Notes: generated by a model from the sequence alone, not told the origin. 64,000 bases of DNA from Takifugu bimaculatus (GCA_004026145.2 CP034989.1:3801208-3865207); one strand, 5' to 3'; counted from the first letter of the stretch, positions 21,250 to 36,794 are shown. Numbers and translations: made by a program.

Positions 21250-24200
21250 TCATATCTGAGTTTGGAGGGGTTGCCCTGGGGGTGTGTACGGAGGTGGCGC
21301 TGGCGATGGTTTAATCCCCCGGGTCCTCATGTAGGACAAGAACTGGTCAGGAATCTCAGCCAAGACGTCCTTGGCCAGCCGGGCCATGCTCAGGATGTGA
21401 TTTCCAGTCCGGTCAATATAGTCTCTGAATGGGACAAACTGAGGAAAAAACACATTTGAATTTATATTTTCAATAAATCACCAGATGCAAAGATATCAGG
21501 GCTCAAGTTCTTTTTCTTGGTTACATAAAAAATACTGTCAAAATTGAACATTTTTTCCCCTAGGAATTTTAAAACTTACCATTCTGCTCGCTGTCACATA
21601 AATTAGTGGCGCTGGAGTCTGTCCCAGCTCCTTCTCGACATTTGTTCAACTTTTAAATTTATCAAAATGAAATATTTTTAGCTTTTGTGAAAGTCTGGGA
21701 GGAATCTAAACACAATATAATATTGTACCCTCAATTTAATTATGTGTTCCGACTGTAATTGACAGAGTTCCCAGATGAAACACCTACACTCTAAATGTAT
21801 GCTATCGGCTCCTTGTTTCATCAAGCAAGCTCACTGTCACTCATCATTTACGTCCCCATACTGCCCAAGATGGCTAAACTGGAGATGCGAATGTCTGTTT
21901 CATTTACTTAATGAGCTATTGTCACCTACTATCACACGATCATACGAGAGGCCAATTTATGCCTGAATCCCTCGCTGTGAGAAAATAAACCTTCTCCTGT
22001 CACCAGAGGACATTAGCCTGCAGATAATGAGCCTACAGGAGGAACTAGTGCGACAGTGTACTGAAACTTTGTTGTTATACCTTCTTTCAACTTTCCCTTT
22101 CTCCGAGTGTGCGCGCGTGTGTGTGTGTGTGTGTGAGAGAGAGCGCGCTAGCTAAAAAAGCTGGCTAACGAGCATGTTTCTCTCGCCCACGTGGCTGCAG
22201 AAATGGCAGTAACACATATAAAGGTCATTGGAAAAGCCAAAAACAAACAGCTCCCTCAGAATGTTTGTATTTTTCCTTCTTTGTAATGATGGCAGATGCC
22301 AAGCAACATGTTAATATTCGAGAAAACAAGCTGGACAAATACCTGGAATAAATGAGGACAAGAAAAGAGCTCCGATTAAAGAAAAAACATTGTACCGTAA
22401 TTCATTATGTTCCAGGGTACAGAAATAAAGAGCTTATCTAAAGAGCCCACGGGCCTCGCTGGGTGCAGCCGTAGTTGTCAGGTAAGACTTGAGGTTATCT
22501 GAACTCCCAGTATAATGAGAAAAAGGCAGATCGGTCAGACTCTTCACAGATACTGGGGCCGTGCCATTTGCTCCGCGTGTGTGCATGGTGCCATCTGTGG
22601 TCCAGAACGTCCAGGGGTCGAGGTAACCAGGTGACAATTCTGAACAACCCCCTGACGGGACTCAGATGTTGTTTTGGCTGTTTGCCGTAAACGATGCAGA
22701 ACTCTTGGACACACACTGCCCTGTCTCTCCAAGTCAATCCTCCTGATATCAGATGGCTTTCTAACCCCCCACTGTCTGGTTTTACACTTTAGTCAATTTA
22801 AAAAATAAAAATGTAGGACACAAACTGGTACCTGAACAATGTCCCTCTCAGCATATCTTCCTCTCGAGGAAATTCTGATTTCATCACCGTCCAACTCGAT
22901 CATAGCTGAGGTAGATACAAGCAGAATCCAATTATTTACAGCAGAAACAGTGTTATTACACTAATCGGACAAGTTCTTTTGTGACTGACCATCAAACTCT
23001 GCAGGTCCCACCCCCACGATGATGATCGACATTGGCAGACAGGAGGCCTAAAGTACAGAGGAGGAAAAAAGGTTGAATTTATTTAGGAATTGGCAAAGTG
23101 AAACACCTCATCTGTGCTTGGCCCGCTAAAGCGAGGCTGTAGCGAAACACGTGGGTATTTAAAGACCTCAGAGAATTCACAGGCATGCGCCTGTTTTGCC
23201 GGCGTGCTGCGCGTACAATATATGTAAATGTTTGTGTGAATCATGTTTTCTGCAGCGCCTCCTCGGGTGCTGCGTGGGCTGGACACATCACAGTGGATAA
23301 CATTGGGATGGGAGAATCACCGACGTGGCCTGAGCTCACTGACGGCTTACGAAGGACATGTGTTCGGGGAGTGCGCCACAAACCCGCGTAATAGAAAGAA
23401 CGAGCCTGTGTGTGTCTGAGTAATGGGCTGCCCCCGGGGGCAGCCAAGAAATGGATGATGTTATCACAACATGTCATTTCTTTCTACCCTCCTCTGTAAA
23501 GGTCTTCTATATGTCTCTATTGCCCTTTGCTCTATTTTATGGCTGCTTCCTTCGCCTCTCTGCTTCTCAGTGGCTGCTTTCAAAGGGCTAAGATGGATCA
23601 CTGCCTTCACAAGAACAGATGCTGTTCACTGCTCAGGTTTTTTTGCATTCTGTGCCACGCTCAGGGTTCCCCAGTGGAGCGCGCTTTGACTTGACAGTGA
23701 TGGAGAAGAAGGATGGGGGGGTGAATAACAGACTGTCAACATTGAGGGCTGACACAGCAAACACTGGGAAAAAATACCATTAATAAAGGCTGCACAGTCA
23801 GAGTGTGCTACTGGTGCACAAGGCTGGAAAGATAATTCAACTCTATTCTTGAAACAATCTACAACACACACAAATAGCAAAGCCTAATGTTAAGGTGAGA
23901 AATAACTTACTGTGTTATCCTGTCAGGAAATGAAAAAAGAAATATTGTAGTTCAAGTTCTTACGTTGACAATGGACTCTTTGGTTTGAGCCATGTCTGAG
24001 ATGACTCCGTCTGTGATGATGAGGAGCACAAAGTACTGGGAGCCATCCTTCACCGAGGCTGCATACCTGCACACAAAAAGACACACAACCTATTGTTGTT
24101 TTTCTGTTTTTCTGTTTCTTTTCAACCCACATTGGGTCTCTGCGTTTCGCAGATGATGCTTCTTTTGGCTTGAGCAGGGTATCGGTATTAAGATCCTGCC

Positions 24201-27200
24201 CCAAATGGAGGCGTTAAAGTATCTCAGTCTTGTTCCTGAGTGACAGGTCAGATCAGCAGGTGGGTCACGGGTCAATCCTCTTTTCTACCCTCACCGCTGG
24301 TGCATACTTTGTCTGGCTCTCCCTAAGAGAGGGTGAAAAGCTTGTTGATCTGGGAGGGGCTCAGAGTAGAGCCGCAGCTCGAATCAGGGTGGCGTGGGCA
24401 TCTGGTTAGGCAGCCTAAAGATAGTAATAACTGACATTAAACATCACTTTGAATTTAAAAGCCCGCCTGAGTAATATCAATCTATTGTTTCACAGTATAG
24501 ATGAATTAGTTTTTGTGCATCAGCAAACACCTTTTTCATGCTTCAGTATGATATTGGGAACTAAAGGGTGTGAGGCTTCACATGAATCCTCTCATAATGA
24601 GATTTTCATGATTTTTGCAAAGATAGAGCGCTCGGCTCCATGGAGACACAAATCATGCAATCTTTTCTCTGTATGTTTCCATCTCTGAAATGCTGCCTGG
24701 CAACACCTGCAGCAGGAGCTCATTAAAAAACCCAAGAACACACGCTGAGCGTCAATAACAGTGTGAAATGTATGCAATACTTCACATTTAATCAGAGGAT
24801 TTAAAGTTCATTGCATAAGCAATGAGAGCGAAATGTGCTGTAAATGATAAAGATGAAGATGAGACAAAAGACCAAGAGGTGATTGCAAGAAGTTAAAGCA
24901 TAATTGTGTTACCTCGCCACATGGTTGATGACTGGGGAGAAGTTGGTGGGTCCATAAAGCTGAACTGACTTCAGACTCTGGTAGTAGGCTTCCATCACCC
25001 CCTCAATCCCAGCACAGTATGGATTCTGAGGATTTCCATTCTACGCAGATGAGACACCACGGCTGGTTTAAATATCTGCATCACCACTCGGGGGCTCAAG
25101 CCCTCGTCTTACATACCAATGCAAACTCGTGAGAGATCCGTCCATCAGGTGGCAGCTTGGCTCCGAAGCCCAGAGCAGGAAACATTTTATCACTGTCGTA
25201 GTCCTGGATGATTTCTCCAACCGCCTTCAGAGCCATGGCATAAGCATTCAGCTGGTAGGGGCTCATGTAGTGGAGGGAGGTGGGCTGGGCTGGGTTACCT
25301 GGACAGAAGGCGGCTTTCTGTTAAATTACAGCCGACAACTTCTTAATAGAGGCACTTATTGCAGATGTGCAACTGAAATATCCGATCTGAAACCATATGA
25401 AGTTCTGAGACTTTAAGTGGAATATTAATGTTGTATAAATGGAATTTTCTCTGCCTGGATGGTCACCTGAGCTAGATTTCACATTTTTTCCCTCTGTTTG
25501 TAATTCATCAACCCAGGTAGGGACTATTAAAAGAACATTTTAGAGGTTTGTTCGTTAGTGGAATACAGTGTTTAATCAGGCAGTGAAGCATGTTACAGCA
25601 CTCAGCTGTATCTGCCAGGTGTGATGATTCCAGAGAGGGTTATTAGATGTTCTCATCTGCATATATATTTGAATAAATGAGAGATTGTGTGTGTGTGTGT
25701 GTGCCTGTGTGTGTGCATCAGGTGTCTCACCATTAGAGGCTGTGAAATCGATGGCCACGGTGAAGTTAATCTGAGTCCTACGAAGACATAGTGGACGGTG
25801 AGTGAGTCATTAATCCACATAGGAACATATAAAACATGCACATAAGCAGATGTCCAAATGAGAATCAAACAGAAGAACTGAAACACAGACTGCATCAAAC
25901 TCAAGGCATCAATTCCGCTGAACAAATCAGGTTCCCACTGACCTTCAGCTGTGTCCTTTTGTGCATCATGTCCCACCTCAATAGTGACAGCTAACAGTTT
26001 CAAGCTGCACAATCTCTACAAGACGAAAATGGTCTACTGACTCTTCCTGGTCTCATTTATCTTTTGACAACTTTATATGTAAATGTAAAGGAGTCAGTCA
26101 CATCTTTGCTTAGGTTGTGATAGCATTGTAAAAAATACGCCAGCAATAAAGTGAGAGGCGGTTGTGGAAAATAGAAAGATTCCACTGTAGCAGAGTGATA
26201 ATGTTTGTCTCTCTCCATCAGTTTGAACAACCCTTTCTGACTTTTTAACCTGCAGGAATATTATGTGGTTAAGCGTGCTGTCAGCTGTCACATCTCTCTT
26301 CACCCCGTGCCACACAGAGAGCCCTCCCTGTCTACCTCATACACATCCTCTGTATGCAAAGTCAAACAGCCAGGGGCTCATCATAATTGTCACCTCACTC
26401 GACAACATCAAGTGTGGGCTCAGTGCCCTCGAGAGGAAGCAGAATGAGAGGACAGGGCGGAGGGAGAGAAACGTTCATCGTGAAGCATTTTATGATGCGT
26501 GGAGATCAAGTCCCAGAAAACCCATCATTCAGTTTCATTAATGTTGCACTTCTAGCAGAACTAAAATCACAATTGTGGCGTCTGAAAGTTTCTATACTTG
26601 ATTTGTCTAATGCGCAAGGATTTAAGAGCAGTCTGGTTTAAAACCCAAGCAAATACACCGCTGCTGGCCAAAGGACAAGCTGGCTCCGTTTGGATAAGAC
26701 ATGGAGCTAAAGGCTTTAATCCAACAGCGATACTTGCACAAAAGCTGTTATCTTGCTTAATAAAGTGGATAATGTCCTCCACATCATGAAGAAAAGCAGT
26801 AAATGTGCTTTTCTAGCAGTTAACTGCAAGAGGAAAAGAGAGCTGAGTAAGTTCCGGTCCAGCTCACCAGGTTGGCACCAAGATTCAGCAGTGAAATAAA
26901 TAATGCACGTCATCTTTCAGTGCACCTTATCACTTTATGTCACGTAAACCCAGAGATTAAGAAACCTTTCCAAAATGGCCAGCAAAAATGTCAAAAGATG
27001 TCGCGAACATGCGGGATAGCATCAGGACCAAGCAGTGGCTGCAGACCCAGGACCACTGAGTGCCTATTAAAGCAGTCTCTGCTGTTGGACTGTGATGTTG
27101 TAACAGTGAGGACGTTAACGTCTTTAGCAGGACACCTCGAAAGTGAATGTCAGAATGTCTTGTTTTACAGTGACACTCCGCCCGCGTGTTTGTCACAGTC

Positions 27201-30200
27201 CTCCGAATGGAGCAAATATCAATAAAGGGATGCAGGACATTCTCAGAAAGGTCAACTCTCAAGATCCCAAACAAGTGCTTCACAGGATTCTAAATTACAT
27301 TAATGCAAATGGGGCTGCGGAGGGTTCTCGGTTCAATTCCCAGTGTAGACAAAACATTGAAGGTGTTCTGGTAGGAAGGGAGGGTGCCAGAGCACCTTCA
27401 GGGTACTGCTGAGGTACCCTTGAGCAAGGTACAGAACCCACCAACGCCTTCACCCTCCCCGTGACCCCAAGAGAGATAAAGCAGTTCAGAAGATGAGCTG
27501 AGACAAAGTTCGTAGTTTCAACTGGGATAGAAAAACAATTAAAAGAAGTGGGATGGAATGTTGCCAATACTCTTTATGCTTTACTGCACACAGAGATAAA
27601 ATATCTGACTTTAAATAACTGAACAAGGCAGTTCAGAGTTCTGAAAAGCCCTGAGTTCTCCATATATTTCCTCACATGGTACAACAACTCTCAACAATGG
27701 ACTCCAACACATGATATAGTATGGAGCCTTCATGTGCTTCGCACACCTTTCATTTATCCACTTTAAACTCTTTACTGGTGCATAAAATACAGATAGAACC
27801 CACAACTATCTCTCAGATTACACAAAAATAAAGTCAAGCACTGGCCAAGATAGTCATGACTAAACTCACCAGGGAATGAAAAGAACAAATATTGTTGTGA
27901 ACGTGGTAAATACATTTATGAGGATGATACACTAGGCAGTGAGTTATAACACGTATATCAAAATGTATGTATATTAAAATGCACACAGCATCACCAGTGC
28001 AGCTCATTTAGATGTGCAGCAAAGCATTACCAGCACATTCATACAATGCGAAGCAGCTATAGGTTCAGGCAGCAATGATAAGGACATTTCTGAGGCTGTG
28101 CTTCATTCCAGGAGGAGCAGATGGGAGCTTGACCTGCCTTTAAAAAACAAGCCTTATCACTTTCTGTCCTGGAGGTGCTACCTCAATCGTGTCTCATGTT
28201 GCTATTTCAGAGGTGATCTCGATTTCACTTTACCTTTTCCTCATCCTCTGGCTCCAGCTGTACGTACAGTCTTTAGCATGGCCAGGGAAAGGAAAGCCAA
28301 GAAAGCCATCTGCCCACTAGGTGACAGATAAAGACAATAAATGCCTAATTTCCCCTCCTGATCTCATTTGATGGCTGCAGACTGTATGAGTTCATGTATT
28401 ACTGTAATGCTAACACCAGCTTTTCTTCAGCTAACTTCCCAGAACTTTTACTGACATCAGCAATCCAATAAATTGCAAAGCTCTACATCCAGGTGGCCAG
28501 ACTAAACAGGCCATTTAAACTTTATGTGAGTGTTCTGTTTATGGCGAAAATACATTTTAAAATGTCCACATGAACTATCCTTTCCTCTTACAGTGCCAGA
28601 GGGGGAACATATGCATGAGCGCACTGAGTGGCCTAAAAACAGCATCAGAGGTTGCGCAATGTGACCTCTCCTGATGATGTGAAAACAGATGTTGCTGGTT
28701 GGAGGGTGCCCATCTGGCAAGAGGACGAGGAGAAAATAAGGTACATAGATTATAACTCCATTCCTCAAAAAGTGACATGGCTTTATTTGAATATTTGCCA
28801 TTTCAAATCTAAATGAAATTGGATCGTAACGAAACCGCTCTGGTGGATCTCGAGCTGAAACTTTCCTGCCTTCTCTTTTGTTCAATGCTCACATCACAAA
28901 CCAAAACAAGGGAAACAATATCTGTCACTGTGAGTGACAGGGCTGCTTTCAAAATCAAAGATATAGCTGACTATTCCTCCTTTTTTATCCTGGCACTCAT
29001 GAATAGGAGCCTCTTTGTTGAAATCCAAGGGTGGTTCTTGTGCTTCATCAGAGCTGCTGAAGAATAGGTGCAGCAATGCAACGGATCGAGAAGGACGGTT
29101 TTGGAATTACTCATTTATGCTAATGCTGCCAGAGGATCATGTTCCTAATTAGGTCCAGGAGAACAATTAGTTGGGTTGGTGCCACAAAAAGGGCTGCCAA
29201 TCAGAACTGGAATGAGCAGCATGGAGGAGAAAGGAAATAGCTGGGGTGACTCACCTGTGTCAAGTCAAGAGGGTTGATAATAATACCCACATAAGATGCT
29301 AATGTATAGAGAAGGCTGCGTGCTTGCATCTGCAGCCCCACTTATGCAGCTGGAGAAGGTGCAACTGGACCATTAAAGTCCATTTAGGCATCAAAAAGTG
29401 CGACAGTACTTGGCACTTTATTTAACCAAACTAGGAACAAGCTCCCACTCCAAAAGCACAGCCAGAAAAAAAAAGATTAACCGCATCTGTGAGCATCAAA
29501 GTGCTTTTTGACTGACTGCGTGTGAGTGTGCGTGCGTGCGTGTTCTTTAAGATGGGAAATCTCCATTAGCGGTTAGCAATTCAGTGTTGAAACATATGGC
29601 TAAGCCACATGGTTAACTATGTACATACACGCACACACACATACACACAGCATGGCCAATGCCAGCGCTCAGACACGCTGTCATAAATTACTAACTGCAA
29701 AATGATCAAAAATGACACCTGTTTATTGCATATAAACTATCATTTCAAACATATTATAGCTTTATTATTAGAGGAAGATAATCCACCATTTTGGGACCCG
29801 TCTCCCAGTCATCACCAGAAGCAGGGCACCCACCTTCACACACGCCACGCCAATCAATATTCCGTGAGCTCTATTACCTTGTGCTGTGGGCCGTTAATTA
29901 TTTTCAAGCTCCCCAGAAAACAACAACTCCAGCAATGATGGTGTAGACGGTATTATTTTCTCATGACAGAAAAAGGCTTGTCCTCTTACTATTTTTACCT
30001 TAAAAGTGAGGGTTATATAGAACACAAAAAAAGACCAATGATGAATTTTCCTTCAAAAACAGACACACACACGCCTCCACAGCAGCACCTTCCCTCCATT
30101 GACCATCTCCCCCTCTGTAAGTCTAATGAAGGTAGAGTGCGTAGGCGAGGAGTCGCGCCGCGCCTGACTGCACACGGTCAGGTCTACTGAACATTTGTGC

Positions 30201-33200
30201 ACGTGCACAACACACCAACAGAGATGCGCACGTCGCTACAGCTGCTGAGGCACAAAAGACTCCAGTCAGAGCAGAGCCACACTTCGCACTGTGAGCCCGA
30301 CTTCAGGCCATTCCCTCCGCCTCTCTCTCACTCCGCCTCGTGGTCTCTCTCTCACTCATCCTCTCACACGGAGGTGGAGACTTTCCCATCCTATGGGCTC
30401 ACCCAGAGATCATTATCTTTGGCATTTTTGTGGACACAGACTTGCGAACAGGCTGTTACTGAGACTGTGGAGTCTTTGACTTACCCTCCCTTGATGTAGT
30501 CCAGGAAGGTCACTTCAACGTCCACCAGAAAGGAAAGAAGTGTCACCTGAAAGTGATGGGTGTTTAAGTGATCAGTGCTTTAAAAAAATGTCTGTGAAGA
30601 AATAAATAAAGCTGCAGCACAATACACAACCTGTCTGGACCCACTGCAGCTAAAGGTTACTGTACACCTGAAGGATTAAAGACCTCTTTACCGTTCCAGA
30701 GTTGAGGTAATTCTTCTTCTTCACTTTCTTCTTTGGATTTATCACCTAAAAAAGAAACATATATATATATACACAAACACATACATTCAATCAACATTGT
30801 TTTAAAATCATTTAATAATCATTGAAAATAGAATGTGCTCACCTCATAGACGTTGAACTGGCTCTGTCCTCTGGACAATTCTCTGTAACTGGTGCTGAAC
30901 TCTCCAATAAAGTCATGGCTGAATTGAGAAAGAAAGGAGAAAAACCAAAGAAAACACATTTAAAACCCCATCATAAACATATGCAGAGCAATACGTGTGT
31001 CTCCTCCTACTGGCGGTGTACGTAATTACAGCACGGGCAATGTTTTCAGGACATAAACTGAATTGTTGTTCTTTCACATTTATCGGTTACAGTAAATGAT
31101 AAATCAAACAACAGCATTATAAAGAACTAAGGCCCACATCTACCAAAAAGCTTGTTCAAACCGCATTTCTCACCTCTATTGTGGGAACATCAAACCAACA
31201 TGTCACCGTGTTCTCTTGATCAGATCGACTAAATAGATTGCCAAGTTTAAAGCGCGGCGAAATAACTCGCTGCTCAATTACAGCTTGACAAATGTCATTC
31301 GTTTCTCTTTTCTGCCTGTCAGCGCTCAGAATCCAGACTCATCATTAAGCAGTCAATCAGTTCTGCTCTGGGCTTTCTTCCCTACTGGAAACAGAGACGA
31401 CTGTCCGTGAAGTGTGATTCCAATTAGATTAGCTCCACGGGGGAAGCCGCCTGTACCGCGAACAAACACTGGGAAGGGAATTCACTTCATAAACCATCTT
31501 GATTACATTTTAGGGGTGTGTAGGTACATGAATTTTGGTTTTAACTGTCAAATGTTTCTAAAAAAAAAAAAAAAGCTTCTCTTAGAATACAGTGTCATAA
31601 TACATTGTCTTGGTTATTTTTAAAAAAATAAAGCTGCACCAGCACCAAAAAGAAGAATTACCTGCCATCTCTGTCCCAGTCATACACCTCCACTTTGATT
31701 GTTCTGTTGAGACAAAAATAAGAGTCTGCTATTAAATTTGTTTCCTTCCCAAACTAAATTTAGCTCGTTCCCGTTTGCGGGGTTAAATCAGAGGAGACTG
31801 GTTCTCCCTCGAACCGCTGTCTCTTACCGGAATTTCATTTACAGGAATAAAGTCACAGAACGTTTTATATTAAGTAATAAATTATATGTAAATGTCACGT
31901 CTAACACTTCGGGCATTGTTGCTGTGAAGCTATTAGGAGAAGCTGATCCAATCTACCACTTATCTTCATTCCAACACCCTATCTGGTCTCCAGTAATGTG
32001 CTCTTTTCATTTTCAAACACACCTGCTCCACATTGCGTTATATCGTACAAAGAAATGGGAAAGGTAACGGAATTGTCAGAAAAAAGTGGATATGCTAGAA
32101 TGAAGGGTGAGTCTAAAGGCAAAAGGGAACAGTGTGCAGAGAAAAGAGGAAGATGGAGCCTCAAAGACATCAAGACTCTTAACAGGTGTGGAATCAGAGA
32201 AATCTCAATCTGTGGAAGGTATTAATGTGAATTCCGTCTTTACCAGCCCTCAGAAAGAAACTGAGCTTAGAAGGTGTGACGACTCCACTTGTTAATTATA
32301 AAAAGGTGTGTATGCATGTGTGTGTAATCACTGGTGAATCAGATTACCTATTAGCAGACAGACGTGGTTCCTAATGGTTTGCCAGGGTGAGCTCCTCCTT
32401 ATCTGCTCTGCCGGACTGTGGCTACCGATACCGATTGGATGTGTGTTTTGTGTGTGTGTTTGTACTTTATGTACGGGCTACTTTGAGTCTCCCACAGATA
32501 AAACATGCTGTGATTCCACTCCACTAATGAGCTTATTGGACAAAACGTCAAATCAATGCTGCTGTCTGGTCACAAAGCCAGACCCCATTGTCTGCTCCTA
32601 ATTCCACAAAAAAGAGGAGACTTTTTTTTGGTAAATAAAGTAAAGTTGGAAGGTGAACTATCTAAACACACATCAAGTTTATATAAGAGAAGGATTAATG
32701 ATTTTCTAACATACCTAGTTTGAGTATATAGGCAGTAGTTTTAGTAGTTTTAAGCATCATATTTCATTTATAACATGTTCTTTAAGAAGAGGAGCCACCT
32801 GTCATAATCTCCATTGCAAAGAGCGCGCACGGGGATCTTAAAGGCCTGCCAGACGGGGTTCAACGTATTCTTCACCACCTCTGTCTTATGGCAGATGGTA
32901 AACCTGTAAGAGAAAAGCCTGTGAGAAGGTGGTGGTGGTGGTGGGGGGGGCACCAGCATTGACCTGAACCGGTTGGCGGTGAGAGAAACACAAGTATGAA
33001 TAAATCATGTGATTTTGAAGTGTGTATGAGTAGATGGGATTTGCCACCCTCGCTTTACCGAGTGTTTAAGTGAGAGGCTGTGAAAGCGTTCACACGTGCA
33101 CAAAAACGCACACAGAGAGGAAAGGGATAATTTCATTAGTGTCTTGGCTGGCAGGTGGACTTGCTATCTTCTGCCCTCGGAGCACAGGGTCTTATCTGAC

Positions 33201-35453
33201 TTGTCATACACTGCAGGGTGGAAAAAAGGCAGGGGCTGAATCCAAGACACACACACACAGAAGCCCGCACAGCGCAGCCACACACAGATATCCACGGTGC
33301 CTCACTCATTCTGCGGCTAGGTTTCTGCACGTGGTCCACACAAGCAGCCTGGCTTTTCCATCTGAGACAAATCAATGAAAGCAATTTCCTCTGGATGCAC
33401 CACAGGATTACAGCAAACATGAAAGAGGAGACGGAAGGACGGCGGCTCGGGGAAAGGAAAGAAGAGACTCACGTGCCATCCTCGTTGCTCCTGTAGAACA
33501 CCAGGAAGGGGTCGGATTTTCCAAAGAAATCCTTCTTGTCCAGCTTGTTTCCACAGAACTGCATCATAACTGATTCCTTAGAGGAACAAAACAACATGAG
33601 ACCCGATTTACAATAATGTGCACAACAAGTCAGCAACATGTTTTCATAATAAAAGATGCACAGAATTCCGGAAATGTGAATCCATACTGACCCTGCAGTT
33701 GTTCAGCTCCTCTGCTTTGACGATAATAGTGCCACATTTCTTCCCCTGGATGCCTCTGCAGCAGCAGCACAACATGGAAACGGTGTTAAGAGATCACACG
33801 GGTGGTTTGTTTGGAACCTCCGTCTCAGATTATGAAGGAAAACTGCACTTGATGCACGGGACAAACTGACGTGAAATATTCTGAAGACCAGAGCATGTGG
33901 CTTTTAGCAGAGTGTTGATTGAAATCATCATTTTGAAAGCGTCAAATGTGCATTTATGCTATTTAGTGTAAACATGTTATTTTGACCTTTTATAGACCTT
34001 ATTTCTAAATGTTAAAAGGACACACACACACACACGCACACACACACACAAGGGCAGACATCTAAAGCCCTGATTTGTTCTCTCTTTAAAGAACAAACAC
34101 ACAAATCTTACTCTTTTTACAGCCCTGTGGCCAATATTACCCTAAATTTTTCATGCAGAGCCTTCGGAGTCATTATTTATGTTACTGAACAAATTCATTT
34201 TATGTTCATTAATTGATTTTTTTTTTTCCTTTGGTACAGAAATAAAGGTGACTGAACCCAAAATTGAACTAAAAAAAACCTGTAAATTACAAAGACCAGC
34301 TAAGGAAATCATTATTATCACTAAGTATAGTATAGTATTTTAAATGATTATATTGTCCATTGGTGACCGTCCACCATCCGCGTTTTAAAGCAGCGCTCGA
34401 CGCGCATGAGGATGAATGGCAGATTATAATTCAGTGCTACTTTTGAGAGGTTGGACAAAAGGGTCTGTCATGTGAGGAGCTCCATTCTCACTGGCAGAAA
34501 TTGACTCAGGCAGTCATTTATACATCCTAGAATTGGGGTCAAGAACCCGTGCATGAATGCAATCCAAGCCTGCGTCTGCTGGAGGGAACTGGGGAGCTTT
34601 TAAAAAAGGCAAGCAGGCAAAATGAAACAGACAATGAAACGGAGGCTTTGCATTGAAGCGCCAGCTTATTTTTCCCCAGTTTCCTTTTCTCTTCACTTAC
34701 AAGTGATCCAATTTTCTCGCTTTTTGTCATGTCCTTTTATTCCTGGTGACACTTGCAGGGCTCAGATTTTCTTTTAAGAGTCAGCCATTTACATTTGCAA
34801 AAAAAAAACCTCTGCTGGCCTTCCAGGTATTTGTAGCTAAACACATTAAATAATATCTGGATGTGAAATTCCAAATTTTCTATGTAAACCAGTATCATTC
34901 TTCAGGAATATACACAACTAAGGTCCCCAACTGGATCTAGTCCACTTCCACTTCCACCTTTTTAATCTATATTAGTAATTCAGCAGTTTTTATTGTGAGG
35001 ATTACTGTGAAATGTCACTTTAACTCATCCCCTTTACTTTAATTGTTACACAGGGTCAAAGAGCTCAAATCTTGCAAAAGCAGAATCCATGTTGGCATGA
35101 CAACTCTGCTGAGCGAGGAACCCCCGCTGAGGGAAATCAAATGGGATTCCGCTGCTCGTTATTATTTCGATGTGCCTCCATTTGTTAGACAGCCTCGGTC
35201 ATTATAGTGGCAGAAAAATCTGCTTTATATGGATACGAGGACGGTGACCAACAGGGGGAGTAATGATCTCGCCCCCCTCAACACACACGTATAGAAATAC
35301 GGACTCCTGCCTTCATTAGTCTTGAAAGTCTCGCTGGAAAAACTGCATTTTCTCCTTTCAAACTAAATCAATTAAGAAACTATAGAGGATCGCAATTTTT
35401 TATATGCAGATTCATCACTCTTCCAGAAAGAAAAAGCACTCCAACATGTAAGA

Positions 35454-35521
<68 letters not shown>

Positions 35522-36758
35522 AAGAAAGAAAAAAAAGAGAGAGAGGAAATGCTGTGAATCCTCTAATCAAGAGACATGGATTTGCAATCAGTATCTAGTC
35601 AGAGGCTGGTAATTAAGTCTTGCCCATGTCTGGGCCACAGTGAGACGCACGCTTGCACAAACACGCGCACCGGTCGTTCATTACACTCCAGATCGCGAAT
35701 ACCTGAATGTAATATCAAGAATAATTACCAAAGCAGGAGAATCATCTACTCTTGCTGGCGTTTGCACAATCATAATTCTCTCCCTCTAAGGGACTCTCAT
35801 TGACATTAAATCCATGACCCAACGGGGGTTTCTCCATCACACCTTCATAATCTGCCATGCAGCCACTGATATCAGCTGGCGAGCACACGTGCACGTGTTC
35901 CTTCTCCCATCTTGGCTGTATTTACCGAATAGCTGTATTTCAAAATAAAGCACTTGAAATAATGCGGAAGGGCTCCTCTGACACATGGAAACTGAACACT
36001 GAGAAGAGACAAAGAAACTAGAAGGAAAATGATAATATTCAATCAAGGCCAGAAGGACCCCGACCGTGTCATTTCAATTTTAGAGGACACTCCAATTTAC
36101 CTTTGAGTTAGAAGCTTGAGAGCGTTTAAATCACCTTAAGAAGTGGCATTGGCAGCAACATAAACCACAAATATTACAGAAAAACAGGGTCAAACAGCAT
36201 CCCTTCCATACTCTCCACTCATGCTTTACATACTGTCATTGTGTTGCAGAAGCCTCCCTCAATGTTGCTATAACAACCAGCCACATTAATGAGCTACTGA
36301 CTGTCGTGACAAAGTGCCTCCGAAGCCAAAAGTGAGCGGAATTGAGCCGACTGGAGGGAAGTGTGACAGGGTTGGGCGGACGTGTGCCTGTCCCTGATGT
36401 CACATCTGGTTTAACTGTGATAATCTCAGGTGAAATTACAGGGTGAGATACAGGTGCTCCACATGGACAGACCTCCACATTAAGTCACCAGTTCGTCTAA
36501 ATTAAGTGAGATCAAACATCAATATCCATTAGCTGCTAAACTGGAGTTTTCCAAAGTTGAAACGGTGTAATTCCACTCTTGGAAATGACCAACGGGGATT
36601 GTATTTTTCCAGCCATCCTCCATGTTTGTCTCTTACACACATTCAGACACACACTGCTCAACACCCACCACAGTTTGATTGAACAATGTAATTAGGGGTA
36701 ATTAGTGCTCATTAAAATTGTTAAAGATGCCCCCTGCGTCAGGATGCAGGTGTGTGTC

Positions 36759-36794
<36 letters not shown>

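Noticed and set aside
22434..22737. About 80-100 codon minus-strand open frames in the last cpne8 intron
   Set aside because: They do not resemble copine sequence; cpne8 is complete without them and no clear acceptor and donor pair frames them.
28502..28885. 127-codon minus-strand open frame in cpne8 intron 13
   Set aside because: No domain, no codon bias and no splice-site context; expected by chance in this much sequence.
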